From NCBI GenBank assembly GCA_903836465.1, contig CAILRB010000023.1, forward strand, positions 1-64,000: 64,000 bases of DNA, given 5' to 3'. The position numbers and the translations under genes are program-made. Every line of letters begins with the position of its first letter. Within the stretch, counting starts at the first letter, position 1. This document shows, in pieces, positions 54,340 through 64,000 of this stretch. Source of the stretch: an uncultured Chlorobiaceae bacterium. GTDB taxonomy: Bacteria > Bacteroidota > Chlorobiia > Chlorobiales > Chlorobiaceae. A model generated the notes under the pieces. That model made no database searches, was not told the DNA's origin, and saw only the letters and a list, made by a program, of their open reading frames with translations.

Positions 54340-55671
54340 ATGAAGCTTACTGAAAGTATAAGGAACATTAATAAAATCCCTGAGCTCCGTCAGAGGATCC
54401 TTTATACGCTTCTGTTGTTATTTGTCTACAGGCTTGGTTCACACATTACCATTCCAGGTGTTGATGCGGCTGCAGTGTCAGGCGCATCGCAGACCCATTC
54501 GAACGATCTTTTTGGATTGTTCGATCTTTTTGTTGGTGGAGCTTTTGCGAGAGCCTCTATTTTTTCGCTGGGCATCATGCCTTACATATCCGCCTCGATT
54601 ATTGTTCAACTTCTTGGCGCAGTGACCCCCTATTTTCAGAAATTACAGAAAGAGGGAGAGGATGGCCGGCAGAAAATCAGCCAGTTGACCCGGTATGGAA
54701 CCGTATTGATAGCGATTCTCCAGTCATGGGGAGTGAGTGTCAGTCTTTCAAGCCCGGCATCATTTGGCAAGGTTATTGTACCCGATCCCGGCATATTTTT
54801 TACCATAACCGTTGTGGTTCTTTTGACCTCTGCCACGGTTTTCGTTATGTGGCTTGGTGAAAAGATTACAGAACGCGGTATTGGTAACGGCATATCACTC
54901 ATTATTATGATTGGTATTCTGGCAAGGTTTCCCCAGGCTCTTGTCGCTGAATTCCGCTCAGTATCTTTGGGAAGCAAGAACTGGATTATAGAGATTATTA
55001 TTCTTTCGATGATGGCAGCTATTGTTGCTTTCGTTGTTGTACTGACTGTTGGTACCCGGCGTATACCAGTCCAGCATGCCAAAAGGGTTGTTGGCCGAAA
55101 GGTCTACGGAGGCAGTACTCAGTACATTCCGATGAGAATCAATACTGCTGGTGTGATGCCAATTATTTTTGCGCAGTCTATCATGTTTCTTCCGGGCACC
55201 TTTCTCTCCTTTTTTCCTGAAAATGAGGTGATGCAAAGAATTGCTGGCCTTCTGGCTTATGATTCATGGTGGTATGCCCTCATGTTTGGTACCATGATCG
55301 TCTTTTTTACCTATTTTTATACAGCGATAGCCTTTAATCCAAAGGAAGTTGCAGATACCATGCGCCGACAGGGCGGGTTTATCCCTGGTGTACGGCCTGG
55401 AAAAAGTACTGCGGACTTCATTGATAATATATTGACGCGCATTACGCTGCCTGGAGCAATATCACTGGCCATTATTGCGATTCTGCCAACATTTCTGACA
55501 AAGTTTGGCAATGTGACTCAAGGATTCGCACAGTTTTTTGGAGGAACCAGTCTTCTGATCATTGTTGGTGTTGGACTTGATACATTACAGCAGGTTGAGA
55601 GTCATTTGCTGATGCGTCATTATGATGGCTTCATGAAGTCAGGCAAAACTCGCGGACGCCAGAGCAGGTAA
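54340..55671 (+). CDS. secY: Protein translocase subunit SecY
   Basis: SecY is the protein-conducting channel of the inner membrane. The 443-residue protein has ten membrane helices, starting ILYTLLLLFVYRLGSHITIPG. The plug region (FGLFDLFVGGAFARASIFSLGIMPYISASII) and the cytoplasmic loops QGGFIPGVRPGKST and VGRKVYGGSTQYIPMRIN are present. It lies in the spc operon between rplO and map; no adk gene intervenes. Confidence 0.98.
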   Translation: MKLTESIRNINKIPELRQRILYTLLLLFVYRLGSHITIPGVDAAAVSGASQTHSNDLFGLFDLFVGGAFARASIFSLGIMPYISASIIVQLLGAVTPYFQKLQKEGEDGRQKISQLTRYGTVLIAILQSWGVSVSLSSPASFGKVIVPDPGIFFTITVVVLLTSATVFVMWLGEKITERGIGNGISLIIMIGILARFPQALVAEFRSVSLGSKNWIIEIIILSMMAAIVAFVVVLTVGTRRIPVQHAKRVVGRKVYGGSTQYIPMRINTAGVMPIIFAQSIMFLPGTFLSFFPENEVMQRIAGLLAYDSWWYALMFGTMIVFFTYFYTAIAFNPKEVADTMRRQGGFIPGVRPGKSTADFIDNILTRITLPGAISLAIIAILPTFLTKFGNVTQGFAQFFGGTSLLIIVGVGLDTLQQVESHLLMRHYDGFMKSGKTRGRQSR

Positions 55672-55681
55672 CACATCACCT

Positions 55682-56482
55682 ATGATTACGATAAAAAGCG
55701 AGCGGGAAATTGATCTGATGAGAGAATCTGGCGCGTTGGTAGCCAGGGTGCTTGATCTTATTGAAACGGAAATAAGACCGGGAATGACGACGAAGCAGCT
55801 TGATACCATGGCTGAGGAGTTTATCAGGGATCATCAGGCGGAGCCAAGTTTTTTGAATTATGCCCCGAAAGGTGATCCAGGAGTGACGCCATATCCAGCA
55901 ACACTCTGTGTTTCCCTTAATGAAGAGGTTGTTCATGGAGTACCGAACATCAAAAGAGTTATAAAGGAAGGTGATATCGTCTCCGTCGATTGTGGCGTTT
56001 ATAAAGGAGGTTATCACGGTGATGCGGCACGGACTTTTGTTCTTGGCACTATTGATGAAAAAGTACAGGAGCTGGTTGATGCAACACGTGAATGCCTTGC
56101 CCGTGGAATCGCCATGGCTGTAGCCGGAAATCGACTTCACGATATTTCTTCGGCTATAGAGGATTATGCCCGTTCATTTGGCTTCAGTGTCATTGAAAAT
56201 ATGGTTGGCCACGGTATAGGCAGCGAATTACATGAAGATCCTGCGGTACCAAATTATGGGAAAAAAAATACCGGGGTGAAGCTGCGCGAGGGGATGACAC
56301 TTGCTATTGAGCCTATGATAGCGCTTGGAAGATCACGCCGGGCGATCAGTAAGCGCGGTGGATGGGTTGCAGTAACAGAGGACGGAAAGCCATCAGCTCA
56401 CTTTGAGCATACAATAGTTGTAAGGCCCGGGAAAGCTGAGATCCTGACTCGTACCTTTCTTGAGGGGAAACAGATTGCTTGA
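55682..56482 (+). CDS. map: Methionine aminopeptidase, type I
   Basis: The enzyme removes the initiator methionine. The 266 residues keep the five metal ligands: Asp in [17 protein letters not shown] (two), His in [12 protein letters not shown], Glu in [10 protein letters not shown] and Glu in HFEHTIVV. No N-terminal zinc-finger extension is present. It begins 10 bp after secY. Confidence 0.97.
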   Translation: MITIKSEREIDLMRESGALVARVLDLIETEIRPGMTTKQLDTMAEEFIRDHQAEPSFLNYAPKGDPGVTPYPATLCVSLNEEVVHGVPNIKRVIKEGDIVSVDCGVYKGGYHGDAARTFVLGTIDEKVQELVDATRECLARGIAMAVAGNRLHDISSAIEDYARSFGFSVIENMVGHGIGSELHEDPAVPNYGKKNTGVKLREGMTLAIEPMIALGRSRRAISKRGGWVAVTEDGKPSAHFEHTIVVRPGKAEILTRTFLEGKQIA

Positions 56483-56520
56483 CCGCGCACAACACTTTAT
56501 CGAACAAAGGAGCAAACAAT

Positions 56521-56739
56521 TTGGCTAAAGAAGAATCAATTGAGATTGAGGGAGTGATTCTGGATGCACTTCCGAATGCGCTGTTCAAGGTAAAACTTGA
56601 AAACAGTCTTGAGGTGCTTGCCCATGTTTCGGGTAAAATCAGAATGCACTATATCAGAATACTCCCTGGAGACAAGGTTAAAGTACAGATATCTCCTTAC
56701 GATATCACCAAAGGACGTATTACATACCGGTATAAATAA
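56521..56739 (+). CDS. infA: Translation initiation factor IF-1
   Basis: IF-1 blocks the A site during initiation. I start it at TTG 56521 ([19 protein letters not shown], 72 residues), eight bases after AGGAG; the track's start at 56479 overlaps map and adds a non-conserved leader. The OB fold [23 protein letters not shown] and [16 protein letters not shown] is standard. Confidence 0.96.
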   Translation: MAKEESIEIEGVILDALPNALFKVKLENSLEVLAHVSGKIRMHYIRILPGDKVKVQISPYDITKGRITYRYK

Positions 56740-56849
56740 GTGATAAAACAGGTCATGTGAATATTGGTTTTGTAATCTTTATTTGTTACATTACAAGCCT
56801 TTTCACATTTCGGAATGAGTTGGTTTAATTATTGCATGTCGGGTTTATT

Positions 56850-56966
56850 ATGAAAATATATTCTTCTATCAAAAAGCGTTGTGAGCATTGCCGCATTGTT
56901 AAACGCAAAGGCAAGAGATATGTGATTTGCAAAGTAAATCCCAGCCATAAGCAGCGCCAGGGTTGA
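56850..56966 (+). CDS. rpmJ: Ribosomal protein L36 (zinc form)
   Basis: This 38-residue protein is too short for the ORF track. It reads [20 protein letters not shown] and ends NPSHKQRQG. The zinc ligands Cys11, Cys14, Cys27 and His33 are all present, so it is the zinc-binding form. It lies between infA and rpsM at the start of the alpha operon, as usual. Confidence 0.95.
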   Translation: MKIYSSIKKRCEHCRIVKRKGKRYVICKVNPSHKQRQG

Positions 56967-56999
56967 TCTTCAGAAAAACAATAGAACATAAATGAGAAT

Positions 57000-57377
57000 A
57001 TGAGGATAGCTGGGGTAAATTTGCCGTTGAACAAACATGCCGTTATCGCTTTGACGCATGTTTATGGTATTGGGAGAGCATCAGCAGAAAGTATTTTGCA
57101 GAGAGCCGGTATTGCGCCTGACAGAAAGATCTCTGAGCTGAATGATGAAGAAGCGCACGCCATTAGAGAAATCATTGCTGAGTCATACAAGGTTGAAGGG
57201 CAGGCTCGCGGTGAGCAGCAGACAGCCATTAAACGTTTGATGGATATCGGTTGCTACAGGGGACTTCGTCACCGTCGCTCACTCCCTGTTCGCGGACAGA
57301 GGACAAGGACAAACGCAAGGACCAGAAAAGGGAAGAGAAAGACCGTCGCTGGCAAGAAGAAGGCTGTCAAGAAGTAG
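57000..57377 (+). CDS. rpsM: Ribosomal protein S13
   Basis: S13 bridges the subunits at the 30S head. The 125 residues read [25 protein letters not shown], then [35 protein letters not shown], the family's basic tail. It lies 33 bp after rpmJ. Confidence 0.97.
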   Translation: MRIAGVNLPLNKHAVIALTHVYGIGRASAESILQRAGIAPDRKISELNDEEAHAIREIIAESYKVEGQARGEQQTAIKRLMDIGCYRGLRHRRSLPVRGQRTRTNARTRKGKRKTVAGKKKAVKK

Positions 57378-57423
57378 GAGTGTATAGGCATTAAATCTTC
57401 GATTACTATAAGAATGTAAGTTC

Positions 57424-57807
57424 ATGGCTACAATAAGCAGGAAAAAAAAGAAAGTAAAAGTTACCCCTGAAGGTGCTGTGCATATCAAGGCATCATTCAA
57501 TAATATTATGGTAACCATTACCGATGTTCAGGGCAATACGGTTTCCTGGTCCAGTGCTGGCAAAAACGGATTTAAAGGCTCGAAAAAGAATACACCATAC
57601 GCCTCGCAGGTGACTTCTGAAGCTGCAGCCAAGGAAGCCTATGATCTTGGCATGAGACATGTCAATGTCTTTATTAAAGGTCCGGGTGCCGGACGCGACG
57701 CTGCAATACGTGCTTTGCAGGGGGCAGGACTTGATGTGCGGACGATAAAGGATATAACACCCCTTCCGCATAATGGATGCAGGCCTCCCAAACGCAGAAG
57801 GGTCTGA
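57424..57807 (+). CDS. rpsK: Ribosomal protein S11
   Basis: S11 forms part of the 30S platform. The 127 residues include [42 protein letters not shown] and the end [18 protein letters not shown]. Standard member of the alpha operon. Confidence 0.97.
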   Translation: MATISRKKKKVKVTPEGAVHIKASFNNIMVTITDVQGNTVSWSSAGKNGFKGSKKNTPYASQVTSEAAAKEAYDLGMRHVNVFIKGPGAGRDAAIRALQGAGLDVRTIKDITPLPHNGCRPPKRRRV

Positions 57808-57844
57808 TTTTATATATTCATAGAATTTCAATGAAGTAATTGAT

Positions 57845-58456
57845 ATGGCAAGATTCAGAGGGTCAATAACAAAAGTATCCCGCAGGTTAGGTATTGCGCT
57901 TGCACCTAAGGCTGAAAAATATCTCGAAAGACGCCCTTTTCCTCCGGGTCAGCATGGTCAGGGTCGGAAAGGAAAGGTTTCTGAATATGCTCTCCAGCTT
58001 CGAGAGAAACAGAAGATGAAATATCTTTACGGCATTCTTGAGAAGCAGTTCAGAAATTACTATCAAAAAGCGGTTTCGCAAAGAGGTATTACAGGTGATA
58101 ACCTTGTTAAACTTCTGGAAAGGCGTTTTGATAACGTTGTTTTCCGTGCCGGATTTGCACCATCAAGGTCGGGTGCGCGTCAGCTCGTAACACACGGTCA
58201 TCTTCTTATCAATGGCAAGAAGGTTGATATTCCCTCATATATAGTCTCTCCCGGGGAGCTCATTGAGTTCCGTCAGAGAAGCAAAAATATGGGAGCAGTT
58301 ACGGATTCTCTCAATAAAGCGCCTGAATCACGCATTCCTTCATGGATACAGGTTGACAAGGCTAATCAGAAAGCGGTATTTCTGAGCGTTCCTGAGAGAG
58401 TGGAAGTACAGGAGCCATTCAACGAACAGTTGGTCGTTGAATTATACTCGAAATGA
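57845..58456 (+). CDS. rpsD: Ribosomal protein S4
   Basis: S4 starts 30S assembly and in E. coli represses the alpha operon. The 203-residue protein starts [17 protein letters not shown] and has [22 protein letters not shown]. The S4 domain [35 protein letters not shown] lies near 93-127. The N-terminal zinc cysteines of some relatives are absent. Confidence 0.97.
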   Translation: MARFRGSITKVSRRLGIALAPKAEKYLERRPFPPGQHGQGRKGKVSEYALQLREKQKMKYLYGILEKQFRNYYQKAVSQRGITGDNLVKLLERRFDNVVFRAGFAPSRSGARQLVTHGHLLINGKKVDIPSYIVSPGELIEFRQRSKNMGAVTDSLNKAPESRIPSWIQVDKANQKAVFLSVPERVEVQEPFNEQLVVELYSK

Positions 58457-58484
58457 TTTTAATGAATTCTAAGGTATAAACACT

Positions 58485-59468
58485 ATGATATACCAGATGC
58501 AGATGCCTGCAAAAATAGAGGTCGACGAAGCTTCACATAGTGATCGTTTCGGCAGGTTTATTGCGCAGCCGCTGGAACGCGGTTATGGAGTGACCCTTGG
58601 AAACGTTATGAGAAGAGTGTTGCTTGCCTCACTTCCGGGAACTGCTATAACAGGGATTAAAATCGATAATGTCTATCACGAGTTTGCTGCCATTGATGGT
58701 GTCCGTGAAGATGTTCCCGAGATTGTTTTGAACCTTAAGAAGGTTCGATTCAAGTCAACCTGTAAAAGAAACTGCAAGACGTCTCTTTCTCTTGTCGGGC
58801 CGATGGATTTTACAGCAGGAGATATTGTTCCTCAGGAAGGTGAGTTCGAAGTGCTAAACAAGGATATGCACATTGCAACGATCAATGCGGGTGTGACCCT
58901 TAAAATCGATATTTATATTGGAAGAGGCCGTGGATATATGCCTGCAGAGGATAACAGGCCTGAAGGTATGCCAATCGGCTATATTGCTATTGATGCAATT
59001 TATACGCCAATCAGAAATGTTAAATTTACTGTAGAGAATACCCGGGTTGGTCAGCGGACTGATTATGAGAAAATGATTCTTGATGTCGAGACTGATGGTT
59101 CCGTAAGTCCTGATGACTCAATCAGCCTTGCCGGCAAGATCATTACAGAACATGTTATGTTTTTTGCCAATTTCTCACCAACTGAGGAAGAGTTTACTGA
59201 AGAGGAGTTCAAGCAGCAGGATGATGAGTTCGAGACGATGCGCAGACTCTTTCATACGAAAATTGAAGACCTCGATCTTTCAGTTCGTTCGCATAACTGC
59301 CTCAGACTTGCGGAGATCGATACTATAGGGGAACTCGTTTCTCACAAGGAGGAGGAGTTACTCAACTACAAGAATTTTGGTAAAAAGTCGCTGACAGAAC
59401 TTAAAGAGCAGCTTGAGAAATTTGACCTGAAGTTTGGTATGGATATTACCAAATATCAGATGAAATGA
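58485..59468 (+). CDS. rpoA: RNA polymerase alpha subunit
   Basis: Alpha starts polymerase assembly and binds UP elements. The 327 residues contain the N-terminal domain ([28 protein letters not shown], 1-230) and the C-terminal DNA-binding domain ([25 protein letters not shown] and [14 protein letters not shown]). One copy, intact, in its usual place between rpsD and rplQ. Confidence 0.98.
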   Translation: MIYQMQMPAKIEVDEASHSDRFGRFIAQPLERGYGVTLGNVMRRVLLASLPGTAITGIKIDNVYHEFAAIDGVREDVPEIVLNLKKVRFKSTCKRNCKTSLSLVGPMDFTAGDIVPQEGEFEVLNKDMHIATINAGVTLKIDIYIGRGRGYMPAEDNRPEGMPIGYIAIDAIYTPIRNVKFTVENTRVGQRTDYEKMILDVETDGSVSPDDSISLAGKIITEHVMFFANFSPTEEEFTEEEFKQQDDEFETMRRLFHTKIEDLDLSVRSHNCLRLAEIDTIGELVSHKEEELLNYKNFGKKSLTELKEQLEKFDLKFGMDITKYQMK

Positions 59469-59514
59469 TAAGATTCGTAACCCTTTTTTGAATTATTGAG
59501 ATCAGGAAACAGTC

Positions 59515-59973
59515 ATGCGTAAAGTTAAGCCGGTAAGAAAACTCGGAAGAACCGCAGCCCATAGAAAGGCGACACTCAGAAATCTGTCAACACAACTCCT
59601 TGTTTACAAGCGCATTGAGACGACGGAAGCAAAAGCGAAAGAGACCCGCAGGGTCGTTGAGAAGATCATTACCAAGGCTCGTAAAGGTACGGTTCATGCC
59701 CAGCGTGAAATCTTCAAGGATATCCGTGACAAACAGGCCATAAGAATGCTTTTTGAAGAGATTGTTGCAAAAGTTGGTGCTCGTAACGGAGGGTATACCA
59801 GAGTTATCAAGCTTGCTCCACGGTATGGTGATGCAGCAAAAATGGCGGTGATTGAACTGGTCGATTACACCGAGGCTCCATCAACAAGTCAGAAAACCGG
59901 TAAGCAGGATCGCGCAAAACGAGTAAAGGGTTCGAAGAAAACGGCTGAAGCAGCAGCTTCTGCTACCGAATAA
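59515..59973 (+). CDS. rplQ: Ribosomal protein L17
   Basis: L17 sits near the tunnel exit. The core, [29 protein letters not shown] and [28 protein letters not shown], is followed by a 35-residue charged and Ala-rich tail ([19 protein letters not shown]), giving 152 residues. It ends the alpha operon; a hairpin follows. Confidence 0.96.
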   Translation: MRKVKPVRKLGRTAAHRKATLRNLSTQLLVYKRIETTEAKAKETRRVVEKIITKARKGTVHAQREIFKDIRDKQAIRMLFEEIVAKVGARNGGYTRVIKLAPRYGDAAKMAVIELVDYTEAPSTSQKTGKQDRAKRVKGSKKTAEAAASATE

Positions 59974-60006
59974 TTTATCTCGTTTTCAAATTCTTCAAGT
60001 TAACAT

Positions 60007-60060
60007 TAGTCATTGTCAGCAGGAGAGCAATTATCTGCAGGCAATGACTATTTGCTTTTC
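60007..60060 (+). terminator. Hairpin terminator between rplQ and rsmG
   Basis: The arms TAGTCATTG and CAATGACTA pair perfectly, with inner GCAG/CTGC adding to the stem, and TTTGCTTTT follows. It sits after rplQ and overlaps the 3' end of rsmG on the other strand. It could end the alpha operon and may work in both directions. Confidence 0.6.
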
Positions 60061-60693
60061 AGAGAAAAATGGACTGACTTCATCTATAGGATATTGTTCT
60101 ATCCGTGATGGGAATTCGTTGTGTTTTTTGCTTGAACCCAGGGCTTTTGAAATTTCTGTTTCAAGATTCCCTCCCTTGAGGGAAATCAGAATACCTTTTG
60201 GTTTCAAGAGCTTGCCAGCATAATCGCAGAGTTTATCGAGTGAGGCAACTTGCCTTGAGAGTACCGTATCAAAGAGTACCCCCTTCAGTTCTTCAACCCT
60301 TATATGCATTGCGACGGCGTTGCTGATGCCAAGCTCCCTGATCATCTCCTGACAGGCGGTAATTTTTTTCCCTGTTGCGTCGACAAGAAGAAACTGCGTC
60401 TCAGGAAAGACTATAGCAAGTGGAATTCCGGGTAGTCCGCCTCCCGTACCCAGATCAAGAACCTGTTCGCCCTTCCAGAAAGAGTGGTAAAGAGTGATCA
60501 ACAGTGCATGAAAAATATGCTTGATAATGATGGGAGCATCTTCCTTGCGGCTGATAAGGTTAATTTTCCGGTTCCATTGTTCCAGAAAATCACCATAACG
60601 TACCAGTTTATCGAGCATCAAAGGGTCGATCTCTATTGCCTGCTCGGCACACAACCTCCCGAGAGTCGTCAAATTATCATTCAGTCGTTCCAT
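60031..60693 (-). CDS. rsmG: 16S rRNA (guanine-527-N7) methyltransferase
   Basis: RsmG (GidB) methylates G527 of 16S rRNA. From ATG 60693 (AAGGA upstream) it has 220 residues. The SAM motif is EQVLDLGTGGGLPGIPLAIVFP, then FLLVDATGKKITACQEM and DTVLSRQVASLDKLCDYAG, matching the family. The track's start at 60738 adds a leader without support. It converges with rplQ. Confidence 0.95.
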   Translation of the reverse strand: MERLNDNLTTLGRLCAEQAIEIDPLMLDKLVRYGDFLEQWNRKINLISRKEDAPIIIKHIFHALLITLYHSFWKGEQVLDLGTGGGLPGIPLAIVFPETQFLLVDATGKKITACQEMIRELGISNAVAMHIRVEELKGVLFDTVLSRQVASLDKLCDYAGKLLKPKGILISLKGGNLETEISKALGSSKKHNEFPSRIEQYPIDEVSPFFSEKQIVIACR

Positions 60694-60885
60694 GATGTAC
60701 AATCCTTTACTATTCAGTTGCTTTAACCCAAAAAACAATATTTTGGGATGAATGGCAAATCGGCCTTTATAATTGCAGTGATGCTCCGCCTTATTTTGTT
60801 AAAAAAAATGTAACTTGGCAGCCATTACAACAGTTTATATTCTTTTTCTTTACCAATACCATCAATTATCAAGTTGTACAGTTTT

Positions 60886-62007
60886 ATGATTAATGATCCA
60901 GGCAATCATGTTTATGCCGTTATTATGGCCGGAGGCTTTGGCAAGAAGCTATGGCCTGTTTCAAAAAGAAAAATGCCAAAGCAGTTTATTGATCTTTTTG
61001 ACGATGGCACGATGATTGCCCAAACAGTACATCGCATCTCAGGATTAGTAAATGAAGACAACATTTTTATTATCACCAGCGAATTAGGGCGTAAGCTGAT
61101 TTCTGAATCCCTCATCAGTTTCCGTTCTGACAATATTATTGTTGAGCCTTCCAGTCGCAACACTGCGCCATGCATTGCACTTGCAACAGCGCATATAAAA
61201 AAGAGGGATCCCAATGCCGTGATCATTGTGCTTCCTTCCGACCATCTGGTCCTTGATAACCACTCATTTTTGAGGATTCTTGAGGCGGGCATTACTGTGG
61301 CTACTGAAAACAAAGCGATTGTGACAGTAGGTATTAAACCAGACAGACCTGAAACCGCCTACGGCTATATTCAGGCAGATGGAGAGTTGTCGCTTCCCCC
61401 CGGGTTTTCAGAAGGTAGTGATCTCCGTCTCTTCAAGGTAAGGGCTTTTGCTGAAAAGCCGGACGTTACAACGGCGGAAGAGTTTCTTGAAAGTCATGAT
61501 TTTTACTGGAACAGTGGTGTTTTTATCTGGCATATTGATGCTATATCAAGAGAGTTTGAGCGCTCGATGCCGGATTTGTACAAGGATCTGCTCAATATTT
61601 ATGAGAGTCTCGGGACAGAGCGAGAGCAGAAAGTCATTGAGGATGTTTATTCCTGGATTCATCCTCTTTCTATTGACTATGGTATTATGGAGAAGGCCGA
61701 AAAGGTGTTTATGCTTGCGGGAGAGTTCGGTTGGACTGATCTTGGATGTTGGGATGAAGTCCTCAAAGTTGCTGAAAGCCGGAGTGCCTCTGCCGCGATA
61801 AAGCCCGACAGTCGGTTGGTAAGGATTAACAGCAAGAATGTTTCTGTCAAAAATCCATTAGGCAAGGTTGTCTGTACTATCGGGATAGATGATGTCATCA
61901 TTGTTGAAACTCAAGACGCTTTGTTGATATGCCGTAAAGGGGAGTCTCATCGTGTTCGTGAAGTTGTTGATATACTCCGTCGGGAAGGGCTCGAAGAGTA
62001 CCTTTAA
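60886..62007 (+). CDS. manC: Mannose-1-phosphate guanylyltransferase
   Basis: The enzyme makes GDP-mannose from mannose-1-phosphate and GTP. From ATG 60886 it has 373 residues and no C-terminal isomerase cupin. The nucleotide motif is MAGGFGKKLWPVSKRKMPKQF with Lys for the usual Arg. VEPSSRNTAPCIALA, VLPSDHLVLD, FAEKPD, YWNSGVFIW and FGWTDLGCWDE are conserved. It supplies a sugar donor for glycans such as those assembled by the cluster at 32-40 kb, though it is not adjacent. Confidence 0.92.
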   Translation: MINDPGNHVYAVIMAGGFGKKLWPVSKRKMPKQFIDLFDDGTMIAQTVHRISGLVNEDNIFIITSELGRKLISESLISFRSDNIIVEPSSRNTAPCIALATAHIKKRDPNAVIIVLPSDHLVLDNHSFLRILEAGITVATENKAIVTVGIKPDRPETAYGYIQADGELSLPPGFSEGSDLRLFKVRAFAEKPDVTTAEEFLESHDFYWNSGVFIWHIDAISREFERSMPDLYKDLLNIYESLGTEREQKVIEDVYSWIHPLSIDYGIMEKAEKVFMLAGEFGWTDLGCWDEVLKVAESRSASAAIKPDSRLVRINSKNVSVKNPLGKVVCTIGIDDVIIVETQDALLICRKGESHRVREVVDILRREGLEEYL

Positions 62008-62106
62008 TTATTATAGAGGGGCAATATACTCTCTGCCGATATTGTGCTTATCAGGAGCTGAAGAAGAAAAATTCAGTGTATCTCTTCCATAGACCCTTGG
62101 TTCTGA

Positions 62107-63555
62107 TCACGATTGAACGGACCAGCTCGCTCCTTCACGTGTATCCTTTATTTCAATCCCGGTTTCAAGCAGACGATCCCTTATCTTGTCACTGAGTGCA
62201 AAATCCTTATTTTTTCTAGCTTCAGCCCGGAGTTCGAGCAGAATAGTCATAACGGCGTCGATTTTTTTGACGCTCTCTCTGTTATCGCTGCCACCGGATA
62301 GCTCATCCTGCTTCAGGATGCAAAGTGTTTCGTTTCCAGCGTGTTCAAGAAAAGCCTCAATCTCCTTCCGGGATGCTTCCGAAATCGCTTCGGTGCGATC
62401 AAGCGCTGCATTGATGGCTTTAGAGAGCTCAAAAAGAACCGATATGGCCACAGGTGTATTGAAGTCATCATCCATCGCCTCAGTGAAGCGATACTGGAAG
62501 GGGGCGATAGCAAACACTCCGGTTCCTGACTTTTGTTCCTTAAGGCGGCGTTGGGTCTCGCGAAGCTTTTCAAGCCCCGTTTTTGATGCTTTTATGGCTG
62601 TTTCTGAATAATCGAGTTGTGAACGATAATGAGACTGAAGAACGAAGAACCGGATCACCAGAGGGTCTGTCTCTTTGAACAGCTCTTTTAAATTAATCGA
62701 GTTATTCAGGGACTTGCCCATTTTTATGCCATTGATGGTCACCATGTTGTTGTGCATCCAGAACCTGACATAAGGTTTGCCTGTTACCGCTTCAGACTGG
62801 GCGATTTCACAGTCATGGTGTGGAAACTTGTTCTCCATACCCCCGCCGTGAATGTCAATTGTTTCTCCAAGGTATTTCATCGACATGGCTGAACATTCAA
62901 GATGCCAACCTGGATAGCCAATGCTCCACGGGGAGTTCCACTTCATCAGGTGACCCTCATCCGCTTTTTTCCAGAGCGCAAAATCGGAAGGATCTCTTTT
63001 GTCAGATCGTATTCCTACCCTGATGCCGGACTGATGCGCTTCCTGATCAGTGCGTCCGGAAAGTTTGCCATATCCTTTAAACGACTTCACGGAAAAATAG
63101 ACGTTACCGTTTACCTCGTAGGCATGACCGGTTCTCATCAGCCTCTCAATCAGGGCAATCTGTTCAGGAATGTGGGCAGTCGCCGCCGGGGCAATATTGG
63201 GGCGCAAAACCCCAAGTCGATCCATATCTTCGTAAAAACTTCTCGTGTAGAACTGTGCAATTTCCATCGGATCTGTTTTTTCAAGACGGGCTTGCTTCAT
63301 AATCTTGTCCTCTCCTTCATCGGCGTCATCAGTAAGGTGCCCTACATCAGTGATATTCTGTACATATTTGACTCTGTATCCGCTCTGGCGGAGCCACCGA
63401 ACGACGACATCAAATGATACATAGCTTTTGGCGTGGCCGAGATGTGCATGGCCGTAGACGGTTGGTCCGCATACATACATGCTCACGATCCCGGGATGGA
63501 GAGGTTCAAACTGCTCTTTTGTTCTGCTGAGAGAATTATAAATGAAGAGTGGCAT
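62107..63555 (-). CDS. cysS: Cysteinyl-tRNA synthetase
   Basis: CysRS charges tRNA-Cys. From ATG 63555 (MPLFIYNSLSRTKEQFEP) it has 482 residues; the track's 24-residue extension is not conserved. The zinc-binding CGPTVYGHAHLGHAKSY with the HxGH signature, the later GWHLECSAM and HHDCEIAQSE, and the KMGKS variant of KMSKS (GIKMGKSLNN) are present, so it should be active. The C-terminal helical domain is complete. Confidence 0.97.
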   Translation of the reverse strand: MPLFIYNSLSRTKEQFEPLHPGIVSMYVCGPTVYGHAHLGHAKSYVSFDVVVRWLRQSGYRVKYVQNITDVGHLTDDADEGEDKIMKQARLEKTDPMEIAQFYTRSFYEDMDRLGVLRPNIAPAATAHIPEQIALIERLMRTGHAYEVNGNVYFSVKSFKGYGKLSGRTDQEAHQSGIRVGIRSDKRDPSDFALWKKADEGHLMKWNSPWSIGYPGWHLECSAMSMKYLGETIDIHGGGMENKFPHHDCEIAQSEAVTGKPYVRFWMHNNMVTINGIKMGKSLNNSINLKELFKETDPLVIRFFVLQSHYRSQLDYSETAIKASKTGLEKLRETQRRLKEQKSGTGVFAIAPFQYRFTEAMDDDFNTPVAISVLFELSKAINAALDRTEAISEASRKEIEAFLEHAGNETLCILKQDELSGGSDNRESVKKIDAVMTILLELRAEARKNKDFALSDKIRDRLLETGIEIKDTREGASWSVQS

Positions 63556-63695
63556 CTTCTGCTGTTCTGCGTTTTTAATGAAAGAGAGAAAGTGTAGGGT
63601 GTCAAAAGCCCGATGAAAGTTAAACATTTGGGTTTTTAACGCAAGGTTTTTAGCTTCCTTTTTATACCTCTTTTTTTGTGACCGCTCTTTTCTTT

Positions 63696-64000
63696 ATGAA
63701 GATTACTTTTGCCGCCTTTCACATCAGTGTATCCACCCTTTCCGGTCTTCCGGAAGAATCATCTCCTGAAATAGTGTTTGCCGGACGATCCAATGTCGGG
63801 AAGTCCACCCTGCTCAACTCGCTTACCGGGGTGAAAGGTCTTGCCAAAACCAGCTCAACTCCTGGAAAAACAAGGCTGATCAACTATTTTCGAATTAACA
63901 ATGAGTTTTATTTTGTTGATCTGCCAGGGTATGGTTACGCGGCTGTCGGTCATGCAGAGAAGGCTGCCTGGGGAAACTTGCTTGCGTCCTTTATTGAACA
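63696..64000 (+). CDS. engB: EngB/YsxC-family GTPase, N-terminal part (cut by window end)
   Basis: EngB is a GTPase needed for 50S assembly. The visible 101 codons start [21 protein letters not shown] and show G1 [16 protein letters not shown], the switch [13 protein letters not shown] and G3 [11 protein letters not shown]. It is too near the window edge for the ORF track. It is divergent from cysS with about 140 bp between. About half of the protein lies beyond the window. Confidence 0.93.
   Translation, partial: MKITFAAFHISVSTLSGLPEESSPEIVFAGRSNVGKSTLLNSLTGVKGLAKTSSTPGKTRLINYFRINNEFYFVDLPGYGYAAVGHAEKAAWGNLLASFIE

Noticed and set aside
60739-60885. Possible small gene between rsmG and manC
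   Set aside because: Only AT-rich sequence with short open frames and no start with a ribosome-binding site. It most likely holds the divergent promoters.

Overview
The window looks like a stretch of a green sulfur bacterium (Chlorobiaceae) chromosome. I infer this from the general character of the ribosomal, Bat and polysaccharide proteins and a mid-range GC content; no marker here proves it.

Layout. (1) Positions 1-21,330 form a defence island. It opens with the 3' end of an IS630-type transposase, then a CRISPR array of 43 identical 35-bp repeats and 42 spacers (382-3502). A reverse transcriptase-Cas1 fusion follows on the minus strand. Next come a PaeR7I/XhoI-type restriction enzyme with its methyltransferase, a DUF4160/DUF2442 pair, cas2, a membrane-anchored CARF protein, a decayed patch, and a CARF-nuclease gene. 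The island ends with a tightly coupled type III-D effector operon (cas10, cas7, csx10, a double cas7, csx19, a TIGR03986-type RAMP gene) and cas6. (2) Positions 21,375-31,740 carry batA and batB, a clpB gene that stops after its first ATPase domain, a large AAA/TPR ATPase, a SYLF-domain exported protein, gatB, xseB, obg and an acetyltransferase. (3) Positions 31,771-39,693 hold an HPr-like gene followed by a surface-polysaccharide cluster (three glycosyltransferases, a methyltransferase, a flippase and a YfhO-like membrane protein). (4) Positions 40,097-59,973 are the str, S10, spc and alpha ribosomal operons in almost textbook order, with a tRNA-Gly gene between rplN and rplX. (5) The window closes with rsmG, a mannose-1-phosphate guanylyltransferase, cysS and the start of engB.

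How the defence island probably works. RT-Cas1 with Cas2 could acquire spacers from RNA. At least seven spacers, read on the plus strand, contain a Shine-Dalgarno sequence followed by a start codon, and I saw none in the other orientation. The repeat's likely 5' handle (ATTGCGAC) and the probable leader both point to transcription on the minus strand, so the crRNAs would be antisense to mRNA. The effector complex resembles III-D2/III-Dv complexes, with a Cas7-2x protein, a Cas7 with a large insertion, and Csx19. Here, however, the Cas7 and Cas5 parts are separate overlapping genes, and Csx10 carries a helical tail that may serve as the missing small subunit. Cas10 has GGDD but no HD nuclease domain, so immunity should rest on target-RNA cutting and on cyclic-oligoadenylate signalling to two CARF effectors, one of them in the membrane.

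Limits: all calls are by eye from sequence and memory of families. No alignment, database search or structure prediction was run.
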